Positions 41,918-52,083 are shown, counted from the first letter of the stretch. The stretch: DNA of 64,000 nucleotides from Streptomyces sp. MUM 2J (GCF_022414535.1 NZ_JADWYM010000012.1:88114-152113), one strand, 5' to 3'. Notes: generated from the sequence alone by a model not told the origin. Numbers and translations are program-made.

Positions 41918-43441
41918 ATGATTGAAATACCGGACCTGGTGGCCGGCGGCCTCGCCGCCGGCACGCTGTCCGCACTCGCCCTGGGCGGCGGGCTGCTGCA
42001 CGCCCGACGTCAACTGACCCGGCAGCGAGCTGAGTCGGCCGCGTTGCGCAGGCAACACGACGAAGCCACGCGGGCGTTCATCACCGAGATCGACCATCTG
42101 GCCTCCCGGCGACTGCCGGCGGCGGCCCGCGCACTCGCCCATCCGCACGTGGTGGTCCCCGGCCCGCTGGACCCGCAGACCACCGGCACGCCGCTCGGCC
42201 TGGCCCTCGACGGCGTCCTGCAGGGCCTGCGCGCGGAACTCGCCGCGCAGCACGTCCGCGTCGACGCCGCGGCGCAGGCCGGGATGCGCGGCGCCACCCG
42301 GGAGATCCAGGCGGCCCTCTACCGCCTGCAGGACGCGCTACGCGGACTCCAGCAGCAGTACGACGACCCGGAACTGGCGCAGACGCTGTTCCGGCTGGAC
42401 CACGAGAACGAGCAGTCGCTGCGGCGCGCCCAGGTCGCGGCCGTCGTCTGCGGTGCCTGGGTCGGACTCGCCCGCGAGGAGTCCCACCTGGTCGACGCGG
42501 TCACCGGCGGTCAGGCCCGGCTCGCCGGCTACCGGCGGGTCACCGTGCACAACCATCTGCAGCCGGGCACCGCCCTGGTCTCGCACGCGGTCGAGCCGGT
42601 CGCCATCATCACCGCCGAACTCCTCGACAACGCGTTGCGGCACTCCTCCCCCGACACCGACGTCCTGGTGAGCCTGGAGCACGTGCACCACGGTGTGTGC
42701 GTCACCGTCGACGACGCCGGTGTCGGCATGACGCCCGACGAGCGCGAGCGCGCCCAGCGGCTGGTGGCGGGCCGCGAGCCGATCCTGCTGACCGACCTCG
42801 GGGATCCGCCGCGGATGGGGCTGGCCGCGATCGGTCAGCTGACCCGGCAGTTCGACCTGAGCGTCGACATCTCCACGCCCTCCCCCTACGGCGGTGTCCG
42901 GGCCGTCCTGCTGGTCGCCGAGCACCTCCTCAGCCGGATCGACCCCACCGAACGGCCGCCCGCGGCCAGCGCCCCGCGCTCCACCCGCGAAGGCACCTCC
43001 GAGCGGCACACCGTCCACGTCACCGCGCCCCCGGCCGGGCCGGCGGACGGCGGTGCCCGGCAGGACCCGGTCCACACCCCGGCCGACGCCCCGGCCCACA
43101 CGTACGGGGCGGAGCCGCCCGGTACCGGCACCCCTCGCGTCCCGGCGCACGACGCGCCCACCGGCGTCCCGGGCGTCCCCCCGCACGACGACCCGCACGG
43201 AGACGCACTCGACACCGGCGGCCTGCCGCGGCGGCGCCGCCGCACCCCGATGGCCACCGGGCAGGAACCCGCACCGCAACCCCCGGCACCACAGCCCGCC
43301 GCCCCCCACCGCCCGGAACAGGCCGCCGCCGCGCTGGGCGCACTCCAGTCCGCCACGGCCGCGGCCCGCGCGGCGGGGGACCCCGCACACACACCGAACG
43401 ACAGCGATCACACCGACCACGAAGGGGGAGCGGCTCGATGA
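41918..43441 (+). CDS. cvnA: CvnA, sensor-kinase-like conservon component
   Basis: A 507-residue membrane protein. One N-terminal helix (LVAGGLAAGTLSALALGGGLL) is followed by a coiled region and a GHKL ATPase domain with the N box ITAELLDNALRHSS, the DDAGVGM box and a PPRMGLAAIGQL box. The last 160 residues are a Pro/Ala/His-rich disordered tail. Conservon CvnA proteins act as sensors for the CvnB-C-D switch. The stop overlaps the cvnB ATG. The ribosome site is weak (GGAA). Confidence 0.9.
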   Translation: MIEIPDLVAGGLAAGTLSALALGGGLLHARRQLTRQRAESAALRRQHDEATRAFITEIDHLASRRLPAAARALAHPHVVVPGPLDPQTTGTPLGLALDGVLQGLRAELAAQHVRVDAAAQAGMRGATREIQAALYRLQDALRGLQQQYDDPELAQTLFRLDHENEQSLRRAQVAAVVCGAWVGLAREESHLVDAVTGGQARLAGYRRVTVHNHLQPGTALVSHAVEPVAIITAELLDNALRHSSPDTDVLVSLEHVHHGVCVTVDDAGVGMTPDERERAQRLVAGREPILLTDLGDPPRMGLAAIGQLTRQFDLSVDISTPSPYGGVRAVLLVAEHLLSRIDPTERPPAASAPRSTREGTSERHTVHVTAPPAGPADGGARQDPVHTPADAPAHTYGAEPPGTGTPRVPAHDAPTGVPGVPPHDDPHGDALDTGGLPRRRRRTPMATGQEPAPQPPAPQPAAPHRPEQAAAALGALQSATAAARAAGDPAHTPNDSDHTDHEGGAAR

Positions 43442-43857
43442 CCAACCGCGACACGGGCGACACGGCATGGGTGCTGGAGCCGATCCTGCAGGTGCCGCAC
43501 GTGGTGGCTGCCGTCCTGCTGACCCGGGACGGACTCGTGACCGGGTACACGGACTCGCTCAGCCAGCCCTCGGCGGAGCGGGTGGCCGCGATCACCTCGA
43601 CGGTGCAGGGAGCGTGCCGCACGGCCGCGGCGGCGTTCGCCGACGCCGACCGGGCCGAGGTGCGCCAGGTGGTCATCGAGTCCGACCACGGGTACGTGCT
43701 GATCGTGCCGACGGACCACGGCACCTGTGTGGCCGCGTACGGCGACGCCGAGGTGCGCCTGGACCTGCTGGCCCACCGGGTGCACTCGCAGGTGGCGCGG
43801 CTGGCCGAGAAGGCGATGGTGGCCGCGCCCCGGGGAGTCGACGGCGCGCCGGTATGA
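43438..43857 (+). CDS. cvnB: CvnB, roadblock/LC7-domain protein
   Basis: A 139-residue roadblock/LC7 protein (VVAAVLLTRDGLVTGYTDSLSQ, then VIESDHGYVLIVPTDHGTCVAAYG). Such proteins modulate Ras-like GTPases, here presumably CvnD, as in the MglA/MglB pair. ATGA overlaps at both ends (cvnA and cvnC) show tight coupling. Confidence 0.93.
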   Translation: MTNRDTGDTAWVLEPILQVPHVVAAVLLTRDGLVTGYTDSLSQPSAERVAAITSTVQGACRTAAAAFADADRAEVRQVVIESDHGYVLIVPTDHGTCVAAYGDAEVRLDLLAHRVHSQVARLAEKAMVAAPRGVDGAPV

Positions 43858-44213
43858 CGGGACGTCCGGGCGGCCGTCCCCTGGTGCCCGCCTATCTGGC
43901 GACCGGCGGCGCGGCCCGGCACCCCCGGCTGCGTCTGGAGCGGCTCTCGCTGCTCCGGCGCAGCGACCGGGCGGTGCCCGAAGGGCTGCCCCCCGCTCAC
44001 CTCGCCCTGCTGGACGAGCTGGCCGACGGGGCGCTCACGGCGGTGGAGGCCGCGGCACTGCTGCGGCTGCCGTTCTCCGCCGTACGGGTCCTGGCCGGCG
44101 AACTCGTCGACCAGGACCTGCTGGTGGCCCGTGCGCCGATCCCGCCCGCCGAACGGTTCGACCCCGACCTGCTGAAGAGAGTGGCCGATGGCCTCCGCGC
44201 CCTCAAGCACTAG
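43854..44213 (+). CDS. cvnC: CvnC, DUF742 protein
   Basis: A 119-residue DUF742 protein. A short basic N-terminus and LVPAYLATGG lead into a winged-helix-like fold (LLDELADGALTAVEAAALLRLPFSAVRVLAGELVDQDLL), typical of CvnC. Its 3' end overlaps cvnD by 26 bp. It probably interacts with CvnA/CvnB rather than DNA, though that is not shown. Confidence 0.92.
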   Translation: MTGRPGGRPLVPAYLATGGAARHPRLRLERLSLLRRSDRAVPEGLPPAHLALLDELADGALTAVEAAALLRLPFSAVRVLAGELVDQDLLVARAPIPPAERFDPDLLKRVADGLRALKH

Positions 44214-44802
44214 CCGCATCCACCTGCCGGACACCGCTCGCGACCTGGTGAAGATCCTGGTCACGGGCCCCTTCGGGGTGGGCAAGACGACATTGATCGA
44301 CTCGGTGTCGGAGATCCGCCCGCTGCACACCGAGGAGCATCTCACCGAGGCGTCCGCGCAGGTGGACGATGTCGACGGGGTGCGGGACAAGGCGACGACC
44401 ACCGTCGCCATCGACTTCGGCCGGATCAGCCTGCCGGACGGGATCGTGCTGTACCTGTTCGGCACGCCCGGCCAGGAGCGGTTCCGGCCGCTGTGGGACG
44501 ACATCGCCTACGGCGCCCTCGGCGCGCTCGTCCTCGTCGACAGCCGCCGCGTGGACGCCTCGTTCGACGTGCTCGGGCTGGTGGAGGAGTCGGGGCTGCC
44601 GTACGCGGTGGCCTTCAACGCCTTCCCGGACGCGCCCCGGCACTACACCGAGGACCAGCTGCGTGCCGCCTTGGACCTGGACCCGGGCACGCCGATGGTG
44701 ACATGCGACGCGCGGGAGGCGAACTCCTCCCTCGACGCGCTGCTCGCCCTGGTCCAGCACCTGATCAACCGTCAGACACGCACCGACACGGAGCCCCTGT
44801 GA
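44188..44802 (+). CDS. cvnD: CvnD, small Ras-like GTPase
   Basis: A 204-residue GTPase. G1 is [11 protein letters not shown], the switch region is [13 protein letters not shown], and G3 is [14 protein letters not shown] with Gln next to Glu. The G4 position reads FNAFPDA instead of the usual N-K-x-D, so base recognition may be altered. The ATG at 44188 lies inside the end of cvnC, and the stop overlaps the P450 GTG as GTGA. It acts as the output switch of the conservon at the membrane. Confidence 0.92.
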   Translation: MASAPSSTSRIHLPDTARDLVKILVTGPFGVGKTTLIDSVSEIRPLHTEEHLTEASAQVDDVDGVRDKATTTVAIDFGRISLPDGIVLYLFGTPGQERFRPLWDDIAYGALGALVLVDSRRVDASFDVLGLVEESGLPYAVAFNAFPDAPRHYTEDQLRAALDLDPGTPMVTCDAREANSSLDALLALVQHLINRQTRTDTEPL

Positions 44803-46037
44803 CCACCTATCCCGCTGCCCAGGAGGCGTTCTCCCGCTCGGCGCCGGTGCGCCTGTGGGAGGACGGCTTCGCGTGCGACCCGGACCGCTACTACGCCGCC
44901 CTGCGCGCCCAGGGGCCCGTCGGCTGGGCCGAGCTGGCGCCCGGCGTGCCCGCCTATCTGGTCACCGGCCGGCAGGCGGCTCTGGACGTCCTGCGCGACA
45001 CGGCGACGTTCTCCCACGACCCGCGCCCCTGGGAGGCGACGGTCGCGGACGACTCCCCCGTGCTGGGCATGATGCGGTGGCGGCCCAACGCCCTGTTCGC
45101 CGACGGCGCCGCCCACGTCCGGTACCGCACCACGCTGATCGACATCTTCGACCTCGTCGAACCGCACGACCTCCGCGCCCGGGTGCACCGGGCGGTGCGG
45201 CTGCTGGCGGCCCGCATCGGCCCGCTGGGGGAGGCCGACCTGGTGGGCGGCTTCGCGCGGCCGCTGATGGCGCTGGTCTTCAACGACCTGTTCGGGCTGC
45301 CCGACAGCTACGGCGAGCGGCTGAACGCGGGTCTGGGCAAGATGATGGAGGGCGGCGCGCAGGCCGCCGAGGGCGAGGCGGAGTACGGGCGGTACGTGCT
45401 GGAACTCGTCGCGGCCAGGACGGAACGGCGCGGCGAGGACCTGCCGAGCCGGCTGCTCGACCATCCGGCCGCGCTCAGCGCCGACGAGGTCACCTGGCAG
45501 GTCTTCCTGACCCTCGGTGCCGGCTACGAGCCGACCGCGAACCTGGTGTCCAACGCGTTCTCCCGCATTCTCGGCAATCCCGCCTACTACTCGACGCTGA
45601 CCAGCGGTGCCCGGCCGGTCATGGACGCGGTGGCGGAGGTGCTGCACCACGAGACGCCGCTGACCAACTACGGCGTCTACTACTCCCGCCGGCCGATGTC
45701 GTTCCACGGGGTGTGGCTGCGGGCCGCGGTGCCGGTGGTGGTGGCCTTCGGCGCGCTGGCCCGCGCCGCCGAGCTGAGCCACGGCGCCGACCGGCTCCCG
45801 AACGACGCCTCGCACCTGTCATGGGGGGCCGGCCCGCACGCCTGCCCGGTCAGGCAGCACGCCCTGCTGATCGCCACGGAGGCGATCGAGCGGCTCACCC
45901 AGTGGTTGCCCGACATGGAGCCGGTACTGCCGCGCGAGCAGCTGACCTGGCGGCCCGGTCCCTTCCACCGTTCGCTGACCGCGCTGCCCGTGCGATTCAC
46001 CCCCCGCACCCTCGACCAGGCAGGAGACCTGTCGTGA
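44799..46037 (+). CDS. Conservon cytochrome P450, CYP157-like, lacking the ExxR arginine
   Basis: A 412-residue P450. The heme loop [12 protein letters not shown] places the thiolate Cys349 in GxxxCP rather than CxG. The K-helix reads AEVLHHETP, so the invariant ExxR is E280-V-L-H283. The I-helix reads [10 protein letters not shown] instead of AGxxTT. CYP157 proteins of S. coelicolor conservons are known to lack ExxR and to be paired with CYP154, as here. The GTG start is coupled to cvnD. Whether it binds heme productively or serves a regulatory role is open. Confidence 0.9.
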   Translation: MTTYPAAQEAFSRSAPVRLWEDGFACDPDRYYAALRAQGPVGWAELAPGVPAYLVTGRQAALDVLRDTATFSHDPRPWEATVADDSPVLGMMRWRPNALFADGAAHVRYRTTLIDIFDLVEPHDLRARVHRAVRLLAARIGPLGEADLVGGFARPLMALVFNDLFGLPDSYGERLNAGLGKMMEGGAQAAEGEAEYGRYVLELVAARTERRGEDLPSRLLDHPAALSADEVTWQVFLTLGAGYEPTANLVSNAFSRILGNPAYYSTLTSGARPVMDAVAEVLHHETPLTNYGVYYSRRPMSFHGVWLRAAVPVVVAFGALARAAELSHGADRLPNDASHLSWGAGPHACPVRQHALLIATEAIERLTQWLPDMEPVLPREQLTWRPGPFHRSLTALPVRFTPRTLDQAGDLS

Positions 46038-47260
46038 CCGTGACCGACCGCATCCCCCTCGACCCGTTCGGCGCCGACATCCCCGCCGAGAGCGCCCGGC
46101 TGCGCGCCCTCGGCACGATCGTGCCCGTCGAACTGCCGGGCGGGATACCGGCCTGGGCACCCACCCGCTACGACACCCTGAAGGAGCTGGTCCTGGACCC
46201 GCGGGTGAGCAAGGACCCGCGCCGGCACTGGCGGTTGTGGCCGGAGATCGGCGAGCACCCGTCGTGGGGATGGATCCTGGGCTGGGTCGGTGTGGTCAAC
46301 ATGCTCTCCACCTACGGCGCGGACCACGCCCGGCTGCGCAAGCTGGTCGCACCGAGCTTCACCCACCGCCGTACCGAGGACCTGCGCAAGCGCGTGGAGG
46401 CGATCACCGCCGAACTCCTGGACGAGCTGGCCGCCGGCGGTGCGGACGGGCAGGTCGTGGACGTGAAGGCGGCGTTCGCCCACGAACTGCCGATGCAGAT
46501 CATCTGTGAGCTGTTCGGCGTGCCGGAGGAGCTGCGGGAGGCGAACGTCCGGCTCGTCGCCGCCATCATGGACACCTCCGACCCGTCACCCGAGCACGCC
46601 GCGTTCGTGCAGGAGCAGATCGGACAGGTGCTCGGCGCGCTCATCGCGCACAAGCGGGACCAGCCCGGCGACGACATGACCACCGAGCTGATCCGGGTGC
46701 GCGACGAGGACGGTGACCGGCTCAGCGACGAGGAGTTGCTGTACACGCTGCTGCTGGTCATCGGGGCCGGTTTCGAGACGACCGTCAATCTCATCGGCAA
46801 CGCGGTCGTCGCGCTGCTGCGCGACCCCGAGCAGCTCGCCGCGGTGCGGGCGGGCCGGATCGGGTGGGAGGGGGTCGTCGAGGAGACGCTGCGGGTGCAT
46901 CCGTCGATCGCCTCGCTGCCGCTGCGGTTCGCGGTGAGCGACCTGACCGTGGGTGACGTCACCGTCCCGGCCGGGGACGCGATCATCACCACGTACGCGG
47001 CGGCCGGCCTGGACCCCGAGCACTACGGCCCCGGCGCGGACGTCTTCGACGCGGCGCGCGGCGCCGACGACCACATGGCGTTCGGGATCGGTGTGCACCG
47101 GTGCATCGGTGCGCCGCTGGCCCGGATGGAGGCCCTGACGGCGCTTCCCGCACTGTTCGACCGATTCCCCGACCTGCGGCTCGCCGACACCGCGCTGGAG
47201 CAGGTGCCGTCGTTCATCGCGTTCGGATGGCAGGAGATCCCCGTGCGGCTCGGGGACTGA
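46034..47260 (+). CDS. Conservon cytochrome P450, CYP154-like
   Basis: A 408-residue, fully canonical class I P450. The I-helix is [12 protein letters not shown], ExxR is E284-T-L-R287, and the heme loop [12 protein letters not shown] has Cys357. It is the last gene of the conservon operon, overlapping the CYP157-like gene as GTGA. CYP154 enzymes hydroxylate steroid or macrolide-like substrates in vitro. The natural substrate here is unknown. No ferredoxin gene is adjacent. Confidence 0.93.
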   Translation: MTVTDRIPLDPFGADIPAESARLRALGTIVPVELPGGIPAWAPTRYDTLKELVLDPRVSKDPRRHWRLWPEIGEHPSWGWILGWVGVVNMLSTYGADHARLRKLVAPSFTHRRTEDLRKRVEAITAELLDELAAGGADGQVVDVKAAFAHELPMQIICELFGVPEELREANVRLVAAIMDTSDPSPEHAAFVQEQIGQVLGALIAHKRDQPGDDMTTELIRVRDEDGDRLSDEELLYTLLLVIGAGFETTVNLIGNAVVALLRDPEQLAAVRAGRIGWEGVVEETLRVHPSIASLPLRFAVSDLTVGDVTVPAGDAIITTYAAAGLDPEHYGPGADVFDAARGADDHMAFGIGVHRCIGAPLARMEALTALPALFDRFPDLRLADTALEQVPSFIAFGWQEIPVRLGD

Positions 47261-47383
47261 CGGCGTGGCAGGAGCCCCACCGGTCCCCCGTTCCGGTCGG
47301 GCCCCTGCGGCCGTTCCACGAACCTATGTGGACGGCGGGGCGTGTGTGAACCGTCTTCGTGCCCGGTCCGCGGGCGCGGGGGC

Positions 47384-48886
47384 TCACCCGTGCACAGGTG
47401 CGCCCTGATCGCCCCGTTCCTCCGGGCCGAGGGCGGGCGGCCGGAGGTCCCCCGTGGCCAGATGGGCGAGGACGACCTCGTACAGGTCCCGGCCGCCGGC
47501 CAGCAGTTGGCGTTCGAGGACGGGCTCGGCACCGCGGACGTGTTCGCGGACGGTCTGGGCGTGGACGCCGAGCCGCTGCGCGGCCCGCTCGGCGTTGCCA
47601 TCGGCGGCGATCCAGGCGCGCATCGTGCCCCGCAGGTCGCGGGCGTCGTCGTCCAGGCGCCGCAGCAGGTCGTGCGCCCAGGCGCGGACCGCGGGACCGG
47701 CGAGGAGATCGGCGAAGCGGGCGGTGACGGCGGGGGCACTCGCCTCCTCCTGGCCGGGGAGGCAGATCTGGGCGTTCAGCGCGAGGTGGACGGCCGCGCG
47801 GGCGGTGAGGTCGGAGAAGTCCGCTCCGATCAGGCCCTCGGCACGGGTCATGCGGGCGCGGACGGTGTTGCGGCTCACGCCGAGGACCTTGGCCGCGTTG
47901 ACTGCGGTGAACTCCAGGCCCAGGCGGGTGGTGGCGAGCAGTTCGCCGCCGACATGGCACGGCAGCTCGTCCAGCGGACGCAGCAGCCGGACGGTCCAGG
48001 CAGTGAGCGCCGCGGGGTCCATGAGCCGTTCGGGGTGGGTGCGTTCGGCGTAGACGGCGGCCTTCTCGGGGCGGAAGCGGGCGACGGCGAGGGCGCTGAC
48101 CGCCTGCCCGTAGGCGCCGGCGGTGCAAGCCAGGCGCTGACGGGTGCTGCCGCCCAGGTAGGCGTCGTGGCGGCGGTCGACGACCGCGCGCAGGGCCTCG
48201 TCGGCCGACTCGCCGGGGGCGACGACGATGACATGCGCGTCGACGGCCGGGCAGCGCACCACGAGGGCCTCCTCGCGGGTGGCGGTCAGGCACTCCTCGG
48301 CGATGCGGTCGCGGTCCTCGGGGCGCCCCTCGACGACGTAGACGCACGCGGTGTCGGTGTCGAGGAGACCGGGCCAGAGCCCGGCGGCGACCCGGCGGGC
48401 GGAGACGGGGTCCTCGACCATGAGCAGTTGGAGGATCGCCAGCCGCAGGTCGGCGGCCGCCTGCCGCAGCCGGTACCCCGTGGCGGCCGACTCGCGGGCC
48501 CGCAGCAGGAGTTCGAGGAGGGCGGCGGTGTGGGTGACGACGTCGGCGGCGCTCCGGTCGAAGGGCGTGGTGCGGGAGACGGCCAGCACGCCGGCCGAGT
48601 CGGGCAGCCCGACGCGGACGAGCCGCACGTGGTGGCCCTGCCCGTCCCAGGCGGCGGAGGCGATCCGTCCGCGGACGACGTCGGCGGCCAGGCCCTCGTC
48701 CACGGGGACCGGCTCTCCCGCGAGCAGGTGCCCCGCGGCGTCCCGCAGGGAGACCGAGGCGCGCACGGTGCCCGAGAGCCAGGCGACGACCTTGCCCGCG
48801 TCCCGCCCGGCGGGGCGCAGATGATCGAGGAGCTGCCGGGCCCATACCGGGTCGGCGTCGTATGTCCCTTCCGCTGGGCCCGCCAT
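47384..48886 (-). CDS. PucR-like regulator with two HTH units
   Basis: A 500-residue regulator. It has a GAF-like sensory N-terminal half (VVAWLSGTVRASVSLRDAAGHLLAG, then GVLAVSRTTPF), a GGDEF-like middle, and two similar HTH_30 segments about 107 residues apart: AAKVLGVSRNTVRARMTRAE near residue 335 and AAQRLGVHAQTVREHVRGAE near 442. ATG at 48886 with GGAGAAGG upstream. It is convergent with the conservon operon and divergent from the YciO gene. Target unknown. Confidence 0.8.
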   Translation of the reverse strand: MAGPAEGTYDADPVWARQLLDHLRPAGRDAGKVVAWLSGTVRASVSLRDAAGHLLAGEPVPVDEGLAADVVRGRIASAAWDGQGHHVRLVRVGLPDSAGVLAVSRTTPFDRSAADVVTHTAALLELLLRARESAATGYRLRQAAADLRLAILQLLMVEDPVSARRVAAGLWPGLLDTDTACVYVVEGRPEDRDRIAEECLTATREEALVVRCPAVDAHVIVVAPGESADEALRAVVDRRHDAYLGGSTRQRLACTAGAYGQAVSALAVARFRPEKAAVYAERTHPERLMDPAALTAWTVRLLRPLDELPCHVGGELLATTRLGLEFTAVNAAKVLGVSRNTVRARMTRAEGLIGADFSDLTARAAVHLALNAQICLPGQEEASAPAVTARFADLLAGPAVRAWAHDLLRRLDDDARDLRGTMRAWIAADGNAERAAQRLGVHAQTVREHVRGAEPVLERQLLAGGRDLYEVVLAHLATGDLRPPALGPEERGDQGAPVHG

Positions 48887-49052
48887 GTCGGCCTTCTCCT
48901 CGTTCCTCGCCGGGATCTCCGCTCTGCCGGGCGGAGGTTACCTCACGCCTACCCCTCGCGCGCAGACCGGTGTCGTCGCACGTCGGGCGGGGTGCGGCGG
49001 GCCGTCGGCCGGGCTGCCCCGTGCGGCCCCCGGTGGCGGCTAAGCTCGCCGG

Positions 49053-49673
49053 ATGGCGAAGTACTTCGACGTGCACCCCGACAACCCCCAGCCGCGCACC
49101 ATCTCCCAGATCGCCGAGAGCATCCGGCAGGGCGCGCTCGTCGCCTACCCGACGGACTCGTGCTACGCACTGGGCTGCCGGCTCGGCAGCCGTGACGGCA
49201 CCGAGCGGATCCGCGGCATCCGCCACCTGGACGACCGGCACCACTTCACCCTCGTGTGCCAGGACTTCGCCCAGCTCGGACAGTTCGTGCGGGTCGACAA
49301 GGACGTGTTCCGGGCCGTGAAGGCATCCACTCCGGGCAGCTACACCTTCATCCTGCCGGCGACGAAGGAGGTGCCGCGGATGCTCCAGCACCCGAAGAAG
49401 AAGACCGTGGGTGTGCGCATCCCGGACCACGTGGTCACCCAGGCGCTGCTGGCCGAGCTGGGCGAGCCGTTGCTGTCGAGCACGCTGCTGCTGCCGGGCG
49501 AGGACGAGCCGATGACCCAGGGGTGGGAGATCAAGGACCGGCTCGACCACGTCCTGGACGCGGTGGTCGACTCCGGCGAATGCGGCACGGAGCCCACGAC
49601 GGTGATCGACTTCTCCGGTGGCGAGCCGGAGATCGTTCGGCGCGGGGCGGGGGACACCGCACGCTTCGAGTGA
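49053..49673 (+). CDS. YciO/YrdC/Sua5-family protein (threonylcarbamoyl-AMP synthase-like)
   Basis: A 206-residue YrdC-fold protein. It shows GALVAYPTDSCYALGCRLGSRDG, KASTPGSYTFILPATKEVPR and TVGVRIPDHVVTQALLAELGEPLLSSTLL. The KxRxxR-type nucleotide pocket and the SYTFIL segment place it in the YciO branch rather than the essential Sua5/TsaC branch. It may contribute to tRNA t6A synthesis, but YciO proteins are usually dispensable paralogs. The start at 49053 is the only good one. Confidence 0.85.
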   Translation: MAKYFDVHPDNPQPRTISQIAESIRQGALVAYPTDSCYALGCRLGSRDGTERIRGIRHLDDRHHFTLVCQDFAQLGQFVRVDKDVFRAVKASTPGSYTFILPATKEVPRMLQHPKKKTVGVRIPDHVVTQALLAELGEPLLSSTLLLPGEDEPMTQGWEIKDRLDHVLDAVVDSGECGTEPTTVIDFSGGEPEIVRRGAGDTARFE

Positions 49674-49725
49674 CAGGGGGTGGGCGGCGGGCACGGGCCG
49701 TCGCGCCGGGCGGTCCGAGGGGGGG

Positions 49726-52083
49726 TCATCCGGGCAGCGGCTGCTCGGCCCAGATCGTCTTGCCGCCCGTGGTCTGCCGGCTGCCCCAGCGCTGGGTGAG
49801 CTGGGCGACCAGCAGCAGGCCGCGCCCGCCCTCGTCGAAGGCGTGGGCCCGGCGCAGGTGCGGGGAGGTGGAACTGCCGTCGGACACCTCGCAGATGAGG
49901 GCACGGTCGCGGATCAGCCGGAGCCTGATGGGTGGCGCGCCGTAGCGGATGGCGTTGGTGACGAGTTCGCTGACGACCAGTTCGGTGACGAAGGCGGCCT
50001 CTTCGAGGCCCCAGGCGGCGAGCTGCTCGGTGGCGGCCTGCCGGGTGGTGGCCACGTGCGCCGGGTCCGGCGGCACGTCCCAGGCGGCGACCCGGTCGGC
50101 GCCGAGCGCACGGGTGCGGGCCAGCAGCAGGGCGACGTCGTCCGCGGGCTCCTCCGGCAGGACCTCCTTGAGTACCCGGTCGCACAGGGTGTCGAGGTTC
50201 TCCGCGGGTGTGGCCAGCGCCCGGCGCAGTTCCTCGGTGGCCTGGTCGACGTCCAGGTCGCGGTTCTCGACGAGGCCGTCGGTGTAGAGGGCGACGACGG
50301 AGCCCTCGGGCAGCTGGAGTTCCGTCGCCTCGAAGGGCAGGCCTCCCACCCCGAGCGGGGGCCCGGCGCTCATCGGCACGAGGCGTGCCGTGCCGTCGGG
50401 AAGGACGACGGCCGGCGCAGGGTGCCCGGCCGCGGCGAGGCGGAGGCTGCGGTCGACGGGGTCGTAGACGGCGTAGAGGCAGGTGGCGCCGAGTTCGGCG
50501 ACCTCGCCGCCGTCGCCGTTGGCGGCGAGGTGGGTGACGAGGTCGTCGAGGTGGGTGAGCAGTTCGTCCGGGGAGAGGTCGACGTCGGCGAGGGTGCGCA
50601 CCGCCATGCACAGCCGGCCCATGGTCGCCGTGGAGGGGATGCCGTGCCCGACGACGTCACCGACGACGAGGGCGACCCGGCTGCCGGAGAGCGGGATGAC
50701 GTCGAACCAGTCGCCGCCGATCCCGGCGAGCGATCCGCACGGCAGGTAGCGGTGGGCGACGTCGACGGCGGCCTGGCCGGGCAGTCCGCGCGGCAGCAGG
50801 CTGTGCTGGAGGACGAGCGCGGTGGTGCGTTCCCGGGCGAAGCGGCGGGCGTTGTCCACGCAGACGGCGGCCCTGCTGGCCAGCTCCTCGGCGAGGGCGG
50901 CGTCGTCGCCGGCGTACGGCCGTGGCTGGGCGATGCGCACCGCCACCGCGACGCCGAGGATGGTTCCCCGGGCCCGCAGCGGCACGGCGAGCAGCGAGTG
51001 GGCGCCCTCGCGGTAGGAGCGGCCCTCGGGGGCGCAGGCGTTGCGTTCCGCGACCCAGCGGTCGAAGCCGGGGTCGCCGGAGCCGCTGACCACGGGCCGG
51101 CCCTCGCGCAGGGCGCGGGCGGGCGGCGAGTACGGCGGGTAGACGTCCGTCTCGCCGAGACGGACGGACGCCTCCGGGGTGCCCTGGTGGGAGGAGCCGT
51201 GGGCGACGCGCCGCAGCACGATCTCCTCGGGTGCGACGGCGGGGGGTTCGTCCGCGCCGAGCACCCACTCCAGCAGGTCCACGCTGACGAAGTCGGCGAA
51301 CCGGGGGGTGACCAGGGCGACCAGTTCCTCGGCGGTGCGGACCACGTCGAGGGTGGTGCCGATGGTGGTCGCGGCCTCGTTGAGGAGGGCGAGTCGTTGC
51401 CGGGCCCAGTACTGATCGGTGCTGTCGAAGGCCGCGAGGCCGACGCCGGTGAGTTCGTCGCGAGCGTCGCGAACCGGCCACATCTCGATGTTCCAGGCGT
51501 GTTCCCGCAGGCCGGTGGGTGCGCGGGTGAAACTCTCGTAGCGAACGGGGCGGCCGGTGCGGGCGACCTCGCGCAGATGTCCGAGGAGGCCCTGGCTGTG
51601 CTCGGTGTCCTCGGCGGTGTCGGCGTAGTGACGGCCGAGCAACTCCCCCTCCCGGTCGACGCCGAGGACACGGCAGGTCGCGTCGTTGAGCCTCAGGTAG
51701 CGCTGGCCGGTGTCGAAGACGGACATCGACATCGAGGCCTGCTGGAAGGCCTGCCCGGCCAGCGTCGGTTCGGGGCCGGCGGACTGCTCGGGCCCGGTCG
51801 GCGGCTCGGCGGTCACCGCGTACGCGTACGGGGTGCCGTCCGCGCTCTGCAGCGGGCAGCCCGTGATCCGCACGGACACGGCGGAGCCGTCGCGGTGCCG
51901 GAGCAGGACGGTCCCGGTCAGGGACCGCAGCACATCGGGTGGGGCGGGCTCGGCGAGCAGGTCGCGGGCGGACCGGCCGACGGCGTCCTCGGCCCGGTGC
52001 CCGGTCAGCCGCCGGGCACCCTCGCTCCACCCGGTCACGACACCCCGCGCATCGACGACCGCCGCGGCGGCGACTTGCTCCAT
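49726..52083 (-). CDS. PAS-PAS-GAF-PP2C phosphatase with C-terminal anti-sigma-type ATPase
   Basis: A 785-residue cytosolic signalling protein. PAS 1 (VVDARGVVTGWSEGARRLTG), PAS 2 (QQASMSMSVFDTGQRYLRLN) and GAF (RQRLALLNEAATTIGTTLDV onwards) come first. A SpoIIE/RsbU PP2C domain follows with metal-binding GGDWFDV, VGDVVGHG and LYTDGLVENRD. An RsbW-like HATPase closes it (SELVTNAIRYG, EVSDGS, GRGLLLV). Such proteins control partner-switch release of SigB/F-type sigma factors. The ATG at 52083 is preferred because PAS 1 begins there, and the ribosome site is weak. Confidence 0.9.
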   Translation of the reverse strand: MEQVAAAAVVDARGVVTGWSEGARRLTGHRAEDAVGRSARDLLAEPAPPDVLRSLTGTVLLRHRDGSAVSVRITGCPLQSADGTPYAYAVTAEPPTGPEQSAGPEPTLAGQAFQQASMSMSVFDTGQRYLRLNDATCRVLGVDREGELLGRHYADTAEDTEHSQGLLGHLREVARTGRPVRYESFTRAPTGLREHAWNIEMWPVRDARDELTGVGLAAFDSTDQYWARQRLALLNEAATTIGTTLDVVRTAEELVALVTPRFADFVSVDLLEWVLGADEPPAVAPEEIVLRRVAHGSSHQGTPEASVRLGETDVYPPYSPPARALREGRPVVSGSGDPGFDRWVAERNACAPEGRSYREGAHSLLAVPLRARGTILGVAVAVRIAQPRPYAGDDAALAEELASRAAVCVDNARRFARERTTALVLQHSLLPRGLPGQAAVDVAHRYLPCGSLAGIGGDWFDVIPLSGSRVALVVGDVVGHGIPSTATMGRLCMAVRTLADVDLSPDELLTHLDDLVTHLAANGDGGEVAELGATCLYAVYDPVDRSLRLAAAGHPAPAVVLPDGTARLVPMSAGPPLGVGGLPFEATELQLPEGSVVALYTDGLVENRDLDVDQATEELRRALATPAENLDTLCDRVLKEVLPEEPADDVALLLARTRALGADRVAAWDVPPDPAHVATTRQAATEQLAAWGLEEAAFVTELVVSELVTNAIRYGAPPIRLRLIRDRALICEVSDGSSTSPHLRRAHAFDEGGRGLLLVAQLTQRWGSRQTTGGKTIWAEQPLPG

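Noticed and set aside
42894..44213. Plus-strand 439-residue frame beginning inside cvnA
   Set aside because: Only its last 119 codons (from 43854) are real cvnC. The rest is an out-of-frame reading of cvnA and cvnB.
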